This document shows positions 1 through 8,501 of a stretch of DNA of 47,155 nt, in pieces. The DNA comes from Methanomicrobiales archaeon HGW-Methanomicrobiales-2 (GTDB taxonomy: Archaea > Halobacteriota > Methanomicrobia > Methanomicrobiales > Methanoculleaceae). The notes under the pieces were generated by a model. The model made no database searches. It saw nothing but the letters and a program-made list of their open reading frames with translations, and was not told where the DNA came from. The position numbers were made by a program, and so were the translations under genes. Location: positions 1-47,155 of the forward strand of contig PGYL01000014.1 of assembly GCA_002839645.1 (NCBI GenBank), written 5' to 3'. Within the stretch, counting starts at the first letter, position 1, and the number at the start of each line of letters is the position of its first letter.

Positions 1-99
1 GACATGCCCGAGGAAAAAGGTGATCCCAGGGACAAACAGGGGCCGCACCAACCTCATCGGGGTAGAGATGAAGACCAGAAAAAGGGTTTCAACAGAGCC
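1..99 (+). repeat. Partial copy of a miniature inverted-repeat element
   Basis: The first 99 bases match the right-hand part of the complete element at 46669-46999 in the same orientation. They share a segment beginning ATGCCCGAG, the stretch GAAGACCAGAA and the terminal sequence TTCAACAGAGCC, which ends here at 99. The left part lies outside the window. A small reading frame at 4-195 runs through it, but it has no protein resemblance and the other copies do not keep it as a gene, so I treat it as non-coding. Confidence 0.75.
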
Positions 100-224
100 C
101 ATAAATCAGTAATGGACGATTTAGAAGAAGAAACTACCGTCCCACAATGGAACGGTAGCGTGTATAACAGGTACACATACTGCTCTATAATATAAGAGAT
201 TTTCGATACTCAACAAATCCAGAA

Positions 225-309
225 TGCGAGGGATGGGATTCGAACCCATGGACCCCTTCGGGAGTGGATCTTAAGTCCACCGCCTTTGGCCGGGCTTGGC
301 TACCCTCGC
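225..309 (-). tRNA. tRNA-Leu (anticodon UAA)
   Basis: Read on the minus strand, the 7-bp acceptor stem GCGAGGG pairs with CCCTCGC, followed by discriminator A. A D-arm, an anticodon stem GTGGA/TCCAC with loop CTTAAGA (anticodon TAA), a long variable arm (TCCCGAAGGGG) and a T-arm with GGTTCGAATCC follow. The long variable arm and UAA anticodon fit leucine. CCA is not encoded. No intron is seen; the length of about 85 nt is normal for archaeal tRNA-Leu. Confidence 0.95.
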
Positions 310-455
310 TCCAAAAGATCCAATACCTATTGTCAACCGCAGGTATTAAGTCCGACGCCCGGCCGGGTCTTCAGCGAAAACCGGATCCGGCAACCCCCCT
401 CCACCGCAACCCCGGACCCCAAAGGTATTTGAGGCCGGCCCCGAAGGCTGGAAGC

Positions 456-917
456 ATGAAGCGAGACCGTAACCCGGACAGGCCAAAAGTGCCCTACTGG
501 CACGTCTGGACCGATGAAGACGGCGTGAGCCGCCAGGACCGCTGCCGGCTCGCCAACTTCGCGTTCGAGGGTATATCGGAGGGTGCGGCGCCGTCGTGGA
601 TCGACAGGCTCGCCGACCCGGCAGCCCGCGTCGTCATCCTGGTCCTGCCCGCAGGCTGGGTCGGCGAGTGGCACGAGAACCCTGAGCCGCAGTGGATCGT
701 GCCGCTCTCGGGTCGCTGGTTCGTGGAGACGATGGACGGCACCCGCGTGGAGATGGGGCCGGGGGAGCTCTCGTTTGGCAACGACCAGAACACCCGGCCC
801 GACGAGCGGGGGCAGAGGGGCCACCGCTCGGGGACCGTGGGCAATGAGCCCGCGGTGCTGATGCTCGTCCACGTGGAGCGGCGCTCAAGCCCCGGCCGGG
901 CCTGCCTGCCCGGGTAA
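456..917 (+). CDS. Cupin-fold protein
   Basis: A 153-residue protein that looks like a small single-domain cupin. The core has alternating short beta strands with a GEWHENPEPQWIVPLSGRW stretch (cupin motif 1 style, with His and Glu/Gln as possible metal ligands) and a GPGELSFGNDQNTRP stretch in the place of motif 2. Similar small cupins bind a metal or small ligand, but I cannot name a substrate. The frame stays open upstream to 264, across the tRNA-Leu gene, so I placed the start at the ATG after the tRNA (456). The stop lies inside the first copy of a 28-bp direct repeat. It is isolated: the tRNA and the aminotransferase on either side are on the other strand. Confidence 0.7.
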   Translation: MKRDRNPDRPKVPYWHVWTDEDGVSRQDRCRLANFAFEGISEGAAPSWIDRLADPAARVVILVLPAGWVGEWHENPEPQWIVPLSGRWFVETMDGTRVEMGPGELSFGNDQNTRPDERGQRGHRSGTVGNEPAVLMLVHVERRSSPGRACLPG

Positions 918-981
918 GACGGTTATTGTAATCGGTAAGAATAATGTTACCGGCGGCCGGGCCTGCCTGCCCGGGTAAGAC
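893..981. repeat. 28-bp direct repeat, two copies
   Basis: Bases 893-920 and 954-981 are identical over 28 bp, a GC-rich unit ending CCCGGGTAAGAC. The period is 61 bp. The first copy contains the last codons and TAA stop of the cupin gene; the second lies in the gap before the convergent aminotransferase gene. Each unit can fold as a short hairpin (CCGGGC pairing with GCCCGG), so it may work as a transcript end or simply be a local duplication. Confidence 0.8.
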
Positions 982-987
982 TCTGGT

Positions 988-2169
988 CTAGGCCGCCAGC
1001 CGCCGCACCACCCGGGCCAGCCGGTGCATCCCCTCCGCGATCTCCTCCTCGCCGGCCGCAGAGAAGTTCAGGCGGATCGTGTCCTCCCCGCCGCCGTTGA
1101 CGTAGAACGGCATGCCGGGGAGGACCGCGACGCCCTCCCGCACACCCTCGGAAAAGACGTCCATCGACGAGACCCCCTCCGGCAGGGCCGCCGTCAGGAA
1201 CATCCCGCCCTCGGGGGTGGTGTGGGTCGTGCCCGGCGGCATCAGGTCGTCGAGGAGGTCGCAGATCAGCCGGCAGTGCCTCTCGTAGACCGCAGAGACC
1301 CGGGCAACGTGGGCGTCGAGATCGTGGGTCGAAAGGTAGCGGTGCAGGATCACCTGACAGAGGAAGTTCGAGTGGAGATCGGCCGCCTGCTTTGCGACGT
1401 TGAACTCCCGGAGGACCGGGGCGGGTGCGTAGATCCAGCCGATCCGCATCCCCGGGGCGACGATCTTCGAAAACGACCCCGAGATGACCGTCTGGTCCGG
1501 CAGGTACCGCTTCACCGGCAGCCTGGGCTTCCCGTCGAAGAAAAGTTCTCCAAAAGCGTCGTCCTCGTAAAAGACCGTCTCTGTCCCCTCGAGGATCTCC
1601 GCGACGCCCCGCCGCTTTCCTTCCGAATACGTCCTCCCCGAAGGGTTCTGCGAGTTCGGGATGCCGTAGAAGAATTTCGGCGCGTGGTCGGAGACGAGCG
1701 ACGCAAACGCCGAGAGGTCCGGCCCGTCCTCCTCGAGCGGCACCCCGTGGAAGACGGGTTCGTAGAGGGAGAAGGCCTCGATCGCGCCGAGGTAGCCGGG
1801 CCGCTCCATCCCGACGGCGTCCCCTGGATCGAGGAAGATCTTCGCGACGAGGTCCAGGCACTGCTGCGAGCCGTTCACGATCTGGATCTCCTCAGCAGTC
1901 GCCGGGAGGCCGAGGCGTCTCCGGTAACGGTCGGCGATGAACTCCCGGAGCGGCAGGTAGCCGTCCGTCGTCGTGTACTGCAGCGCTTCGCGTCCCCCTT
2001 CCGCGAAGACCTCGCGGGCCGCGTCCCGGATCCCCGTAACATCGATGTAGGCCGAGCCCGGCAGACCGCCGGCAAACGAGATCACCCCGGGGACCGCCGA
2101 GACCCGGAAGAGCTCCTTGAGGAACGACTCCGGGACCCGCCCCATCCGACCAGAGAACCGGTACTTCAT
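988..2169 (-). CDS. PLP-dependent class I/II aminotransferase
   Basis: A 393-residue fold-type I aminotransferase of the LysN/2-aminoadipate and aromatic aminotransferase group. The PLP lysine is K235 in SGSFSK, the PNSQNPSGR segment carries the cofactor-contacting Asn (175), and the N-terminal half has the usual ISFAGGLPG substrate-loop sequence. The length is normal. It most likely moves an amino group between 2-oxoglutarate and an aromatic, branched or 2-aminoadipate-type acid; the exact substrate cannot be read from sequence. The start at 2169 is the conserved MKYRFSGRMGRVP. The frame is open further upstream into the DUF2070 gene, but that extension is a shadow. It lies 44 bp downstream of the DUF2070 gene on the same strand and may be co-transcribed. 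Confidence 0.9.
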   Translation of the reverse strand: MKYRFSGRMGRVPESFLKELFRVSAVPGVISFAGGLPGSAYIDVTGIRDAAREVFAEGGREALQYTTTDGYLPLREFIADRYRRRLGLPATAEEIQIVNGSQQCLDLVAKIFLDPGDAVGMERPGYLGAIEAFSLYEPVFHGVPLEEDGPDLSAFASLVSDHAPKFFYGIPNSQNPSGRTYSEGKRRGVAEILEGTETVFYEDDAFGELFFDGKPRLPVKRYLPDQTVISGSFSKIVAPGMRIGWIYAPAPVLREFNVAKQAADLHSNFLCQVILHRYLSTHDLDAHVARVSAVYERHCRLICDLLDDLMPPGTTHTTPEGGMFLTAALPEGVSSMDVFSEGVREGVAVLPGMPFYVNGGGEDTIRLNFSAAGEEEIAEGMHRLARVVRRLAA

Positions 2170-2213
2170 GATGAGTATTGGGGATACCGAAAGAAAAGAT
2201 GCCGGGTGTCTCC

Positions 2214-3953
2214 CTACTGGAGCGCGATGTAGGCAAAGACCGAGAGCAGGAACGCGAGCACGAGAATCATGAAACTGATCGGGGCGATGAACGCGAGCAT
2301 CGCGTTGACGGTGCTTGCGAGCTGCGAGACCCGCTGCGACCCAAAAACGACGATCCCCTCGCACGAGGCCGTTGCCGCTCCTACCCGGGCCCCCGAGAGG
2401 TCGGCGACCGCTTCCCGGACCGCCTGCTCGACATACGGGATGATCTCCCCGACCGGCACCACGTAGCCGACCGGGTTCTTCCCGCTGATAGTGTTCACCG
2501 TGTGCGTATCGGTGGTCATGATCTCGGCCTCGTCGACGTAGTCGAGCACCACCTCGCGCAGGCGCTCCCGGACACCCTGGGCCATGTTGTTGCCGTCGAC
2601 CAGGACGTAGGCCGCCTTCTTCCCGCCGACCTCCGTCGCCAGCACCTGCACCCCGAGCGACCCGAACCCCTGCTCGCGGGTGAACGGGACCCGGACGTGC
2701 GAGACCCCGACCGCGAGCGGCTCCACGGGGAGATCCCGCGCGACCCGGACCCCCTCTCTCGCGGCGGCGATGTACTCCGTCGCGATCCGCGTCGCCGGGA
2801 GGACCGGGGAGCCCACGCTGGTCATGCAGTTGTGGGCGTCCACGAAGGCGACCTCCGAGAAGGCACACCTCCCTTCGGCCATGATCGCCATCCCGATCGA
2901 GTAGTCGAGGTCCTCCGTCCGCTCCGGGGACCGGGTGCTCACCATCAGGAGGGCGTCCCCGAACCGCTGGCAGAGGATCGCGACCGAGCCGGAGACGACC
3001 CGGACCGGGCGGCTCGCCGTGCCGGAGAAGGTCAGCCCCTTCCGGGACGCCTCGACCGCGCGGCCGATCTTTGTAATCTCGCTCTCCGAGACCAGGTTGA
3101 AGTCGTGGGTGGCGCACCCGTGGGCGACCAGCGTCTCTTCGGGGAACGTGTCGTGGAGGATCCAGGGAAGATTCCCGCCGCCGACGTCGCCCATCGGTCC
3201 GGGGTGGACGTTCGGGACCGTGAAGAGGACGTCCTCCCCCGAATCGCGGGAGAAGAAGAGCGAGACCTGCGGGACGTAGACCTCCTCCCCGATCTCGCGG
3301 AAGAAGTCCTCCATCTTCTTTGAACCGTCGGTCAGGTGGGCGATGAAGGTGTTGAGGAAGTTGAGCCCGCTGATCTGGAACGCCCGTTTCAGCGGGCGCT
3401 CGATTAACCAGATCAGGGAGATGAAACCCAGCCCGAAGACCCCCTGGAGGAGGAGGGCGTAGGGGACGAACCCGGGCGTGAAGAACCAGGCACCGACGGC
3501 TATCCCGACCGCGCTCTGGACAAACGCAGGCAGGACCATCCGGGAGATCCGGTAGTCGGCGATGGCTACGAGGACCAGCAGCCGGAGGCCGAAAATCAGG
3601 CCGAGAGCGCCCGCATAGAGCGTCGGAAAGAGTTCCCGCCCGAAGACAAGGACCGGCGCGAGGCTCAGGATCACCGTAATGACAGTGCAGGCCAGGGCGA
3701 GAAGAGCCGACCGGTTATGGGTGATCTGCTTGCCGGAGACCCTCACCAGCGGCACGGTCAGCAGGAAGGCGACCAGCGCCGGGATCGTGAACCCGAGGGT
3801 GCCGACGAGAAAGAGCTCGTTGCCGGCCCGGTATGTAGCGGCGTCGATGGCGAGCCCGAGCACGATGAGGATCGCAAGCGACCGCGGCCAGGACGGTGCG
3901 GCGAAGATGTACCGGGTCAATCCCTCGACACGGACGTCGGGGCCGGACTCCAT
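2214..3953 (-). CDS. DUF2070 family membrane protein
   Basis: A 579-residue protein of the archaeal DUF2070 family. Roughly the first 190 residues form about six transmembrane helices. They are followed by a soluble domain of about 360 residues with conserved HPGPMGDVGGGN, HGCATHDFN, DAHNCM and DGNNMAQGVRERL segments, and a last hydrophobic helix at the extreme C-terminus (about 553-576). The His/Asp-rich motifs suggest a metal-dependent hydrolase-like domain facing the cytosol, but the family has no settled function. The length matches the family. A separate transcript from the PfkB gene upstream is possible because an 83-bp gap separates them. Confidence 0.88.
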   Translation of the reverse strand: MESGPDVRVEGLTRYIFAAPSWPRSLAILIVLGLAIDAATYRAGNELFLVGTLGFTIPALVAFLLTVPLVRVSGKQITHNRSALLALACTVITVILSLAPVLVFGRELFPTLYAGALGLIFGLRLLVLVAIADYRISRMVLPAFVQSAVGIAVGAWFFTPGFVPYALLLQGVFGLGFISLIWLIERPLKRAFQISGLNFLNTFIAHLTDGSKKMEDFFREIGEEVYVPQVSLFFSRDSGEDVLFTVPNVHPGPMGDVGGGNLPWILHDTFPEETLVAHGCATHDFNLVSESEITKIGRAVEASRKGLTFSGTASRPVRVVSGSVAILCQRFGDALLMVSTRSPERTEDLDYSIGMAIMAEGRCAFSEVAFVDAHNCMTSVGSPVLPATRIATEYIAAAREGVRVARDLPVEPLAVGVSHVRVPFTREQGFGSLGVQVLATEVGGKKAAYVLVDGNNMAQGVRERLREVVLDYVDEAEIMTTDTHTVNTISGKNPVGYVVPVGEIIPYVEQAVREAVADLSGARVGAATASCEGIVVFGSQRVSQLASTVNAMLAFIAPISFMILVLAFLLSVFAYIALQ

Positions 3954-4036
3954 CAGGCGCCCCCGGATGCCGTTATCGGGCCGGGGGCAGAAACCGGCAC
4001 CTTCCTGCCGGCGATCAGCGCTGTATTCCCCATAAT

Positions 4037-4927
4037 TCAGACAATTATTTCTCCGGGCTCCCCAAAGACCTTCCGATACCGCACAAGCATCCGGTCCCAG
4101 TCAGGAAGGTTCGTCTGGGTGCCTGTCCTCTCCACGACGAAGGACGAGACCACGGCTCCCGCGCGACAGCAGTCGACCGGGGCGTAGCCTCTCCGGAGCG
4201 CGGTGAGGAACCCCGCCCGGTAGCCGTCGCCGGCGCCGGTAGGGTCGACGGCCGCGACAGTGACGGCCGGGACATGGTGCTCCTCGCCGTCCATGCAGAG
4301 GATGCTCCCTTCGGCTCCCCGGGTCGTGACCGTCATCGGGACCGACGCCACGAGCGCCTCCCGTCCGGTCCCGAGCATATCGCACATCCGGTCCATCTCA
4401 TGGTTGTTCGAGAAGAGGATGTCGATGTTGGCGAGGATGATCTCAAGCTGCTCCGGGGTATAGCGGAGGAGGTCCTGCCCCGGGTCGAAGGAGGCGAATT
4501 TGCTCTTCTCGGCCACCCGGACATTGAAGTCGGGGTCGGCGGTCGCCATGTGGACGAAGTCGAGTGCGGGAGCCTCCGCCCGGGAGAACGCGGCGGACGC
4601 GCCCCACTCGAAGAAGGTCTCCTGGTCGCCGGCCTCGTCGGTAAAGACGTAGGCGGTCGCGGTCCGGGCATCTTTCACGACGGAGAAGTCCTGCACGATC
4701 TCAAGACCGTGCATCCAGAGATCGTAGTCGCTGCCCGGGAAATCGCCGCCGACCGATGAGATCAGCCGGCACCGTTCCCCGAGCACCGCAATCCCGGCCG
4801 CGATGTTCGCCGCCCCGCCACCGAAGTAGACCTTGTGATCGGTGATGTACGTCGAGTTGTGCCGCCCGGGGAGCTGCGGAACCCGGAAAAGGTGGTCGAT
4901 GGCGGTATGCCCGACGACGGCGATCAT
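4037..4927 (-). CDS. PfkB-family carbohydrate/nucleoside kinase
   Basis: A 296-residue ribokinase-like (PfkB) sugar or nucleoside kinase. The N-terminal [10 protein letters not shown] motif (about 36-45) and the C-terminal [13 protein letters not shown] signature (catalytic Asp 234) are intact, as is the NNHE loop (174-177). It should phosphorylate a hydroxymethyl group of a sugar or nucleoside using ATP. Similar methanogen enzymes act on nucleosides or ribose, but the substrate here is not established. The start overlaps the stop of the UPF0212 gene by 4 nt (ATGA), so the two are translationally coupled. Confidence 0.88.
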   Translation of the reverse strand: MIAVVGHTAIDHLFRVPQLPGRHNSTYITDHKVYFGGGAANIAAGIAVLGERCRLISSVGGDFPGSDYDLWMHGLEIVQDFSVVKDARTATAYVFTDEAGDQETFFEWGASAAFSRAEAPALDFVHMATADPDFNVRVAEKSKFASFDPGQDLLRYTPEQLEIILANIDILFSNNHEMDRMCDMLGTGREALVASVPMTVTTRGAEGSILCMDGEEHHVPAVTVAAVDPTGAGDGYRAGFLTALRRGYAPVDCCRAGAVVSSFVVERTGTQTNLPDWDRMLVRYRKVFGEPGEIIV

Positions 4928-5262
4928 ATCTCCTGCACGTCCTGGACCTTCAGCGCGACGTCGCGCAACGCCTTCCCGACGACCGACTTCGCTATCCGGG
5001 TCGCATGTTCGGCGGACTCCGCACGGAAGACCTTCATCTGGAGCACGAGCCCGACGAGAGCGGTACCGGCGACCACGAGGGCCGTGTTCAATTCACCCTC
5101 ACAGTAGGGGCAGGCGATCATGCCGGCCTCGATCTCCACGAACTTCGCCGAGGGGTTGAGCCGTTTCCCAGCCTCGCTGATCGCAATGCTCACCGCGTCG
5201 TCCATAGACTTGACGTCTTTAATTATCCACGCCGATTCAAGCGTAACCATATAATCCGGCAT
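4924..5262 (-). CDS. UPF0212 (DUF555) family protein
   Basis: A 112-residue protein of the UPF0212/DUF555 family, found mainly in methanogens and related archaea. It begins [17 protein letters not shown] and carries one CPYCEGE motif (Cys 52 and 55), which could hold half of a zinc site. No function is known for the family. Its stop overlaps the PfkB kinase start (4924-4927), which places it first in a two-gene operon. Confidence 0.85.
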   Translation of the reverse strand: MPDYMVTLESAWIIKDVKSMDDAVSIAISEAGKRLNPSAKFVEIEAGMIACPYCEGELNTALVVAGTALVGLVLQMKVFRAESAEHATRIAKSVVGKALRDVALKVQDVQEI

Positions 5263-5283
5263 AATTTCTCCAGAATTGATAGC

Positions 5284-5811
5284 CTACCAGGTCTCACGAT
5301 GCACGTGCTCTTCCACCGGCATCCGCTTCATGGGTTCGAGCGGCGGTGTCCCCCTGCCGACCGCGAGGAGCGCGACGGGGCGGAGATGCTGCGGAAGGCC
5401 AAGGACCTCGCGGACCTCATCTTCATCAAACGCCCCGGTCCAGCACGAGTGGAGGGACCGGGCATGTGCGGCGAGCATCATATATGTGCAGGCGATGGTG
5501 GCGTCCTCCAGCGCATAGAGGATCCCCCGCTCCTTGTACTGCGACATGGACCTGACGTAGTTCGCACAGACCACAAAGATCGCCGGCGCCTCCCGGATAT
5601 GCACCTGATCAAGGGCCGCGAGCGCAAGTTCCACTCTCACGTCCTCATCGGTGACGACGACGACGTCCCAGGCCTCACGGTTGCCGGCGCTCGGCGCAGT
5701 ACTTGCGCAGGAGAGGATATAGTCGATATCCTCGGGTTCGAGCGGCGCCCCGGAGTATTCCCGGACCGACGACCGTGCTTTCACGAACCGAAGAAACTCA
5801 GAGGAGTTCAT
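5284..5811 (-). CDS. Nitroreductase family protein
   Basis: A 175-residue FMN-dependent nitroreductase-fold protein, at the short end for the family. Seen in the sequence are the N-terminal RSSVREYSG phosphate-binding segment (about 13-21), the STAPSAGNREAWDVVVV segment and a C-terminal LPQHLRPVALLAVGRG stretch typical of the fold. The physiological substrate is unknown; such proteins in methanogens are usually flavin-linked oxidoreductases. Its start overlaps the end of the upstream 118-residue gene by 14 bp, so the two form an operon read from a promoter near 6174-6182. Confidence 0.85.
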   Translation of the reverse strand: MNSSEFLRFVKARSSVREYSGAPLEPEDIDYILSCASTAPSAGNREAWDVVVVTDEDVRVELALAALDQVHIREAPAIFVVCANYVRSMSQYKERGILYALEDATIACTYMMLAAHARSLHSCWTGAFDEDEVREVLGLPQHLRPVALLAVGRGTPPLEPMKRMPVEEHVHRETW

Positions 5812-6154
5812 GCTCTTTGAGCGTATCCCATGCTGTCTGGGCTGAGGTCGTGACGGCGCTGACGGCTCTGCTCATCCGCTCCGACGCGGCGCCCAGTTCC
5901 ATACTCTCGGTCAGGCTGATCGCCTCGTTGAGGTGATCGATGGCCTTCTTGAACTCTACGAGTTCCGTATCGCCATAGGCAAACTCGAGCTCCGAGCGGA
6001 TCGACTCGAGCACCATCGCAAGCATCCGCTTTCCGCCGGGCTTCTCCTGGAGCGGGAACTGGATCAGAGCTGTCGTTAGCTGTGACCCGACAATCAGTTC
6101 GGATTTCGCCCGTTCGGCAAACTGATAGGTTCTGATGGCGGTTTTAAGATCCAT
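5798..6154 (-). CDS. Conserved small helical protein of unknown function
   Basis: A 118-residue protein with no motif I recognise. It has no Cys, no signal peptide and no membrane segment. The composition and heptad-like spacing predict an all-helical protein, possibly a dimer. It is first in an operon with the nitroreductase (14-bp overlap). Upstream on the minus strand is a clear TATA element (CTTTTTATA, 6174-6182) about 20 bp from the ATG, which suggests a very short leader. Confidence 0.65.
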   Translation of the reverse strand: MDLKTAIRTYQFAERAKSELIVGSQLTTALIQFPLQEKPGGKRMLAMVLESIRSELEFAYGDTELVEFKKAIDHLNEAISLTESMELGAASERMSRAVSAVTTSAQTAWDTLKEHELL

Positions 6155-6173
6155 ACCACATACTGGAACTCGC

Positions 6174-6182
6174 TAGTATAAA
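6174..6182 (-). promoter_or_regulatory. TATA box for the 118-aa/nitroreductase operon
   Basis: On the minus strand the sequence reads CTTTTTATA, ending about 20 bp before the ATG at 6154. This matches the archaeal TATA consensus in an AT-rich island inside GC-rich DNA. Confidence 0.55.
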
Positions 6183-6210
6183 AAGTATTGAAGAAGAAGA
6201 GGGAGACGGC

Positions 6211-6525
6211 TTATCTCGATTTCTGCTTGCTTCCGAGAGCCGACACCCTGGCGCGCCGCACGCTCCGGCGTACCCGCACATCCATGGTGGGGGTGCCGCC
6301 GCCGCCTCTGCCGCCACGACCGCCGCGACCGCCACGTGCACCGCCGCGACCGCCGCGCCGGGGGTCCTGTCCTTCTTTCTTCGCCCGCTTGAGGATATCC
6401 GCCGCAGGCTTGAACCGCTGGTTCGGGCCGGGTTTCTTCACTTCGCCTTCACTTGCAGGGACGAGTCTTATCTGCCCCTTGACGCCCTTAACCTGGGCCC
6501 ACTGAACTGTTCCTGTCTTTCCCAT
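6211..6525 (-). CDS. DUF5350-like protein with RGG-rich tract
   Basis: A 104-residue basic protein. The N-terminal part (MGKTGTVQWAQVKG, then GPNQRFKPAADILKRAKK) resembles the short methanogen family DUF5350. Residues 56-77 are an almost pure Arg-Gly tract (repeated GGR/RGG). The C-terminus is also very basic (VRRSVRRARVS). RGG boxes bind RNA in many proteins, so an RNA-binding or ribosome-associated role is reasonable but is inference. The start is well set: a strong ribosome site AAAGGAG stands 8-9 bases before the ATG, with an AT-rich promoter (AATTATAA) just upstream. The gene is monocistronic. Confidence 0.75.
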   Translation of the reverse strand: MGKTGTVQWAQVKGVKGQIRLVPASEGEVKKPGPNQRFKPAADILKRAKKEGQDPRRGGRGGARGGRGGRGGRGGGGTPTMDVRVRRSVRRARVSALGSKQKSR

Positions 6526-6641
6526 GATAGAACTCCTTTATAATTATGAGCGGACCCGGTGATAAAAGTAACCCGGAGGCCCGTTGTGGATGGACCACGA
6601 CGGGGCCGGTTCGGGGCCACCGGGGGCGGTTGTGCCGGAGA

Positions 6642-8501
6642 TCAGGCAAGCAACCGCTTGAGCTCGCGCCGGAGGGTCTCGCTGACGACCTTGCCGTCCA
6701 CGCTCCCCCGGATCTCCTGCATGACGATCCCCATCAGGGGACCGAGCGCGCCCATGCCCTTCTCCCGGGCGAACGCCTCCCGCTCGGCCACGATACGGCG
6801 CACGATCGCCTCCACGTCCGCCTCCGAGACGGCGGGGGCCATCTTCTCGATGGCTGCATCCACCCGGTCCAGAGGTGCCCCGTCACCGCCGGCCGTCCGT
6901 GCGAGTTCGGTGATCAGGTCCGGGATCGCCTCCTTTGCGGCCCGGCCGGCCTCTACCGCGGAGAGGAGGGCGAGGAGCTCGTCCTCGCTCACCCGGCCGA
7001 CGGCCACGCCGTCGCGGGCGAGCTCCCGGCAGGTGGCAAGGAGCGTCCGGGCCGCGGTGGTGGGGCGGACGCCGGCGGCGACGGCTTTCTCGAACATCGG
7101 CAGCCGCTCGGAAAAAGCCACCTGCCGTGCCAGCGTCTCGTCAAGGCCGAACTCGCGGACGAACCGCTCCGCCCGGTCGGTGAGGAGTTCGGGCACCACG
7201 ATCCTCTCCCAGCGGGCGGCGTCGATCTCGACCTCAAAGACGTCGGTCTCGGGATACATCCGGGCGGCTCCCGGGAGCGGGCGCATGTAGGCCGTGCTCC
7301 CTTCCTCGAGCATCTTCCGGGTCTCCTCGGGCACGCCGGAGAGCGCCATCTCCGCGCGGATCATCACCTGCTCGGCCGCACAGCCGGCGCGCTGCCGGGT
7401 TGCCGCCACGATGACGACTGCGTCGTTCTCCCCGGCGCCGACGAACTCTCGCAGGCAGGCCACCTCATCTGCGGTGACGCCGTAGGCGGGGAGTTCGTCG
7501 GTGTGGAAGATCCCGCCGACGCCGCACTTCTTCGCGTAGTCCGACATCTCGCTCCCGAGACGCCGCCCCGGCTGGATCTCCCGGCCGACGAGGCCTGCAA
7601 ACCCGTAAAGCCGGACGGCCAGGATGGATTTTGCCTTCTTCAGTATGGCGGACGCCGTCCCGGAGAAGAGGGCGGTGACGTCGACGACGGTGTGGTCCAC
7701 CCGGGCGCCGCGCTCCCGGAGGGCATCGCGGATGGCGAGGAGGCCAACCTGCCGCTCGACCTCGCGCCTGACCACCTCGGCGATGAGGTCGAGTTCCTGG
7801 ACGCCCTTGATCTCCACCCGGGCGCCGTCGGCGATGGAGACGTTGACGTCCTGCCGGATCGTCCCGAGCCCCCGCTTCACCCTGCCGGTGGAGCGAAGCA
7901 CCATGCCGATGTGCCCGGCGACCTGCTGGACGGCCTCGGGGGTGTGCATGCAGGGGGCGGTGGTGATCTCAATGAGCGGGATCCCCAGGCGGTCGAGGGA
8001 GAAGATCTCGTCCTCCACCCGCTGCGCCGCCTCCTCCTCGAGGCAGATCGTCTCGATAAGGCAGCCGTCGGGGAGGGAGCCGGAGAGGGCGACGAGCGCC
8101 GTCCGCTGAAACCCGCTGGTGTTCGAGCCGTCGATGACGAGTTTCCTCATCGTGTGAACCTGCTCGACGGGGGTCATGCCGAGCATCTTCGCTATCGTGA
8201 GGCAGACCTCGAGCGCTTCGGGGTTCATCGGAGTCGGGGGCTCCTCGTCGTGCTCCACCAGGCAGACCGTATCGTAGGTGTAGTAGCAGAACTTCCGGAC
8301 GAGCCGCATCTCCTCCCGTGCCGCCCGGTCGATCTCTCCAAGTTCGCTCTCCGTCGCCCGGAGGTAACGGTGAAATTCCCCGCTCCGCTCGGCGGTATCC
8401 CGAAGAAGGGTCGGGCACCGGCAGAAGAGTTTCTCGGCGGTGTCGAGCTGCTGGTGAATCTCGATCCCGGCTTTGAGGCCGAGTTCCTGGTAGTTCATCA
8501 T
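6642..8501 (-). CDS. gatE: Glu-tRNA(Gln) amidotransferase subunit E
   Basis: A 619-residue GatE, the archaeal GatB-like subunit that binds glutamyl-tRNA(Gln), activates its side chain with ATP and accepts ammonia from GatD to make Gln-tRNA(Gln). The start YQELGLKAGIEIHQQLDT, the KRGLGTIRQDVNVSI motif and the C-terminal helical tRNA-binding tail (about 500-619) are all present, and the length is normal. Two ATGs stand in tandem (8501 and 8498). The first gives an ATGA overlap with the gatD stop. It is the third gene of the argH-gatD-gatE operon. Confidence 0.96.
   Translation of the reverse strand: MMNYQELGLKAGIEIHQQLDTAEKLFCRCPTLLRDTAERSGEFHRYLRATESELGEIDRAAREEMRLVRKFCYYTYDTVCLVEHDEEPPTPMNPEALEVCLTIAKMLGMTPVEQVHTMRKLVIDGSNTSGFQRTALVALSGSLPDGCLIETICLEEEAAQRVEDEIFSLDRLGIPLIEITTAPCMHTPEAVQQVAGHIGMVLRSTGRVKRGLGTIRQDVNVSIADGARVEIKGVQELDLIAEVVRREVERQVGLLAIRDALRERGARVDHTVVDVTALFSGTASAILKKAKSILAVRLYGFAGLVGREIQPGRRLGSEMSDYAKKCGVGGIFHTDELPAYGVTADEVACLREFVGAGENDAVVIVAATRQRAGCAAEQVMIRAEMALSGVPEETRKMLEEGSTAYMRPLPGAARMYPETDVFEVEIDAARWERIVVPELLTDRAERFVREFGLDETLARQVAFSERLPMFEKAVAAGVRPTTAARTLLATCRELARDGVAVGRVSEDELLALLSAVEAGRAAKEAIPDLITELARTAGGDGAPLDRVDAAIEKMAPAVSEADVEAIVRRIVAEREAFAREKGMGALGPLMGIVMQEIRGSVDGKVVSETLRRELKRLLA

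Noticed and set aside
264-455. N-terminal extension of the cupin gene
   Set aside because: It runs across the tRNA-Leu gene and has no cupin similarity; ATG 456 begins a normal-sized protein.
988-3117. A long minus-strand reading frame of 709 codons joining the aminotransferase to upstream sequence
   Set aside because: Only the part from 2169 is aminotransferase; the remainder lies over the DUF2070 gene in another frame and has the Arg/Gly/Pro-rich look of a shadow frame in GC-rich DNA.
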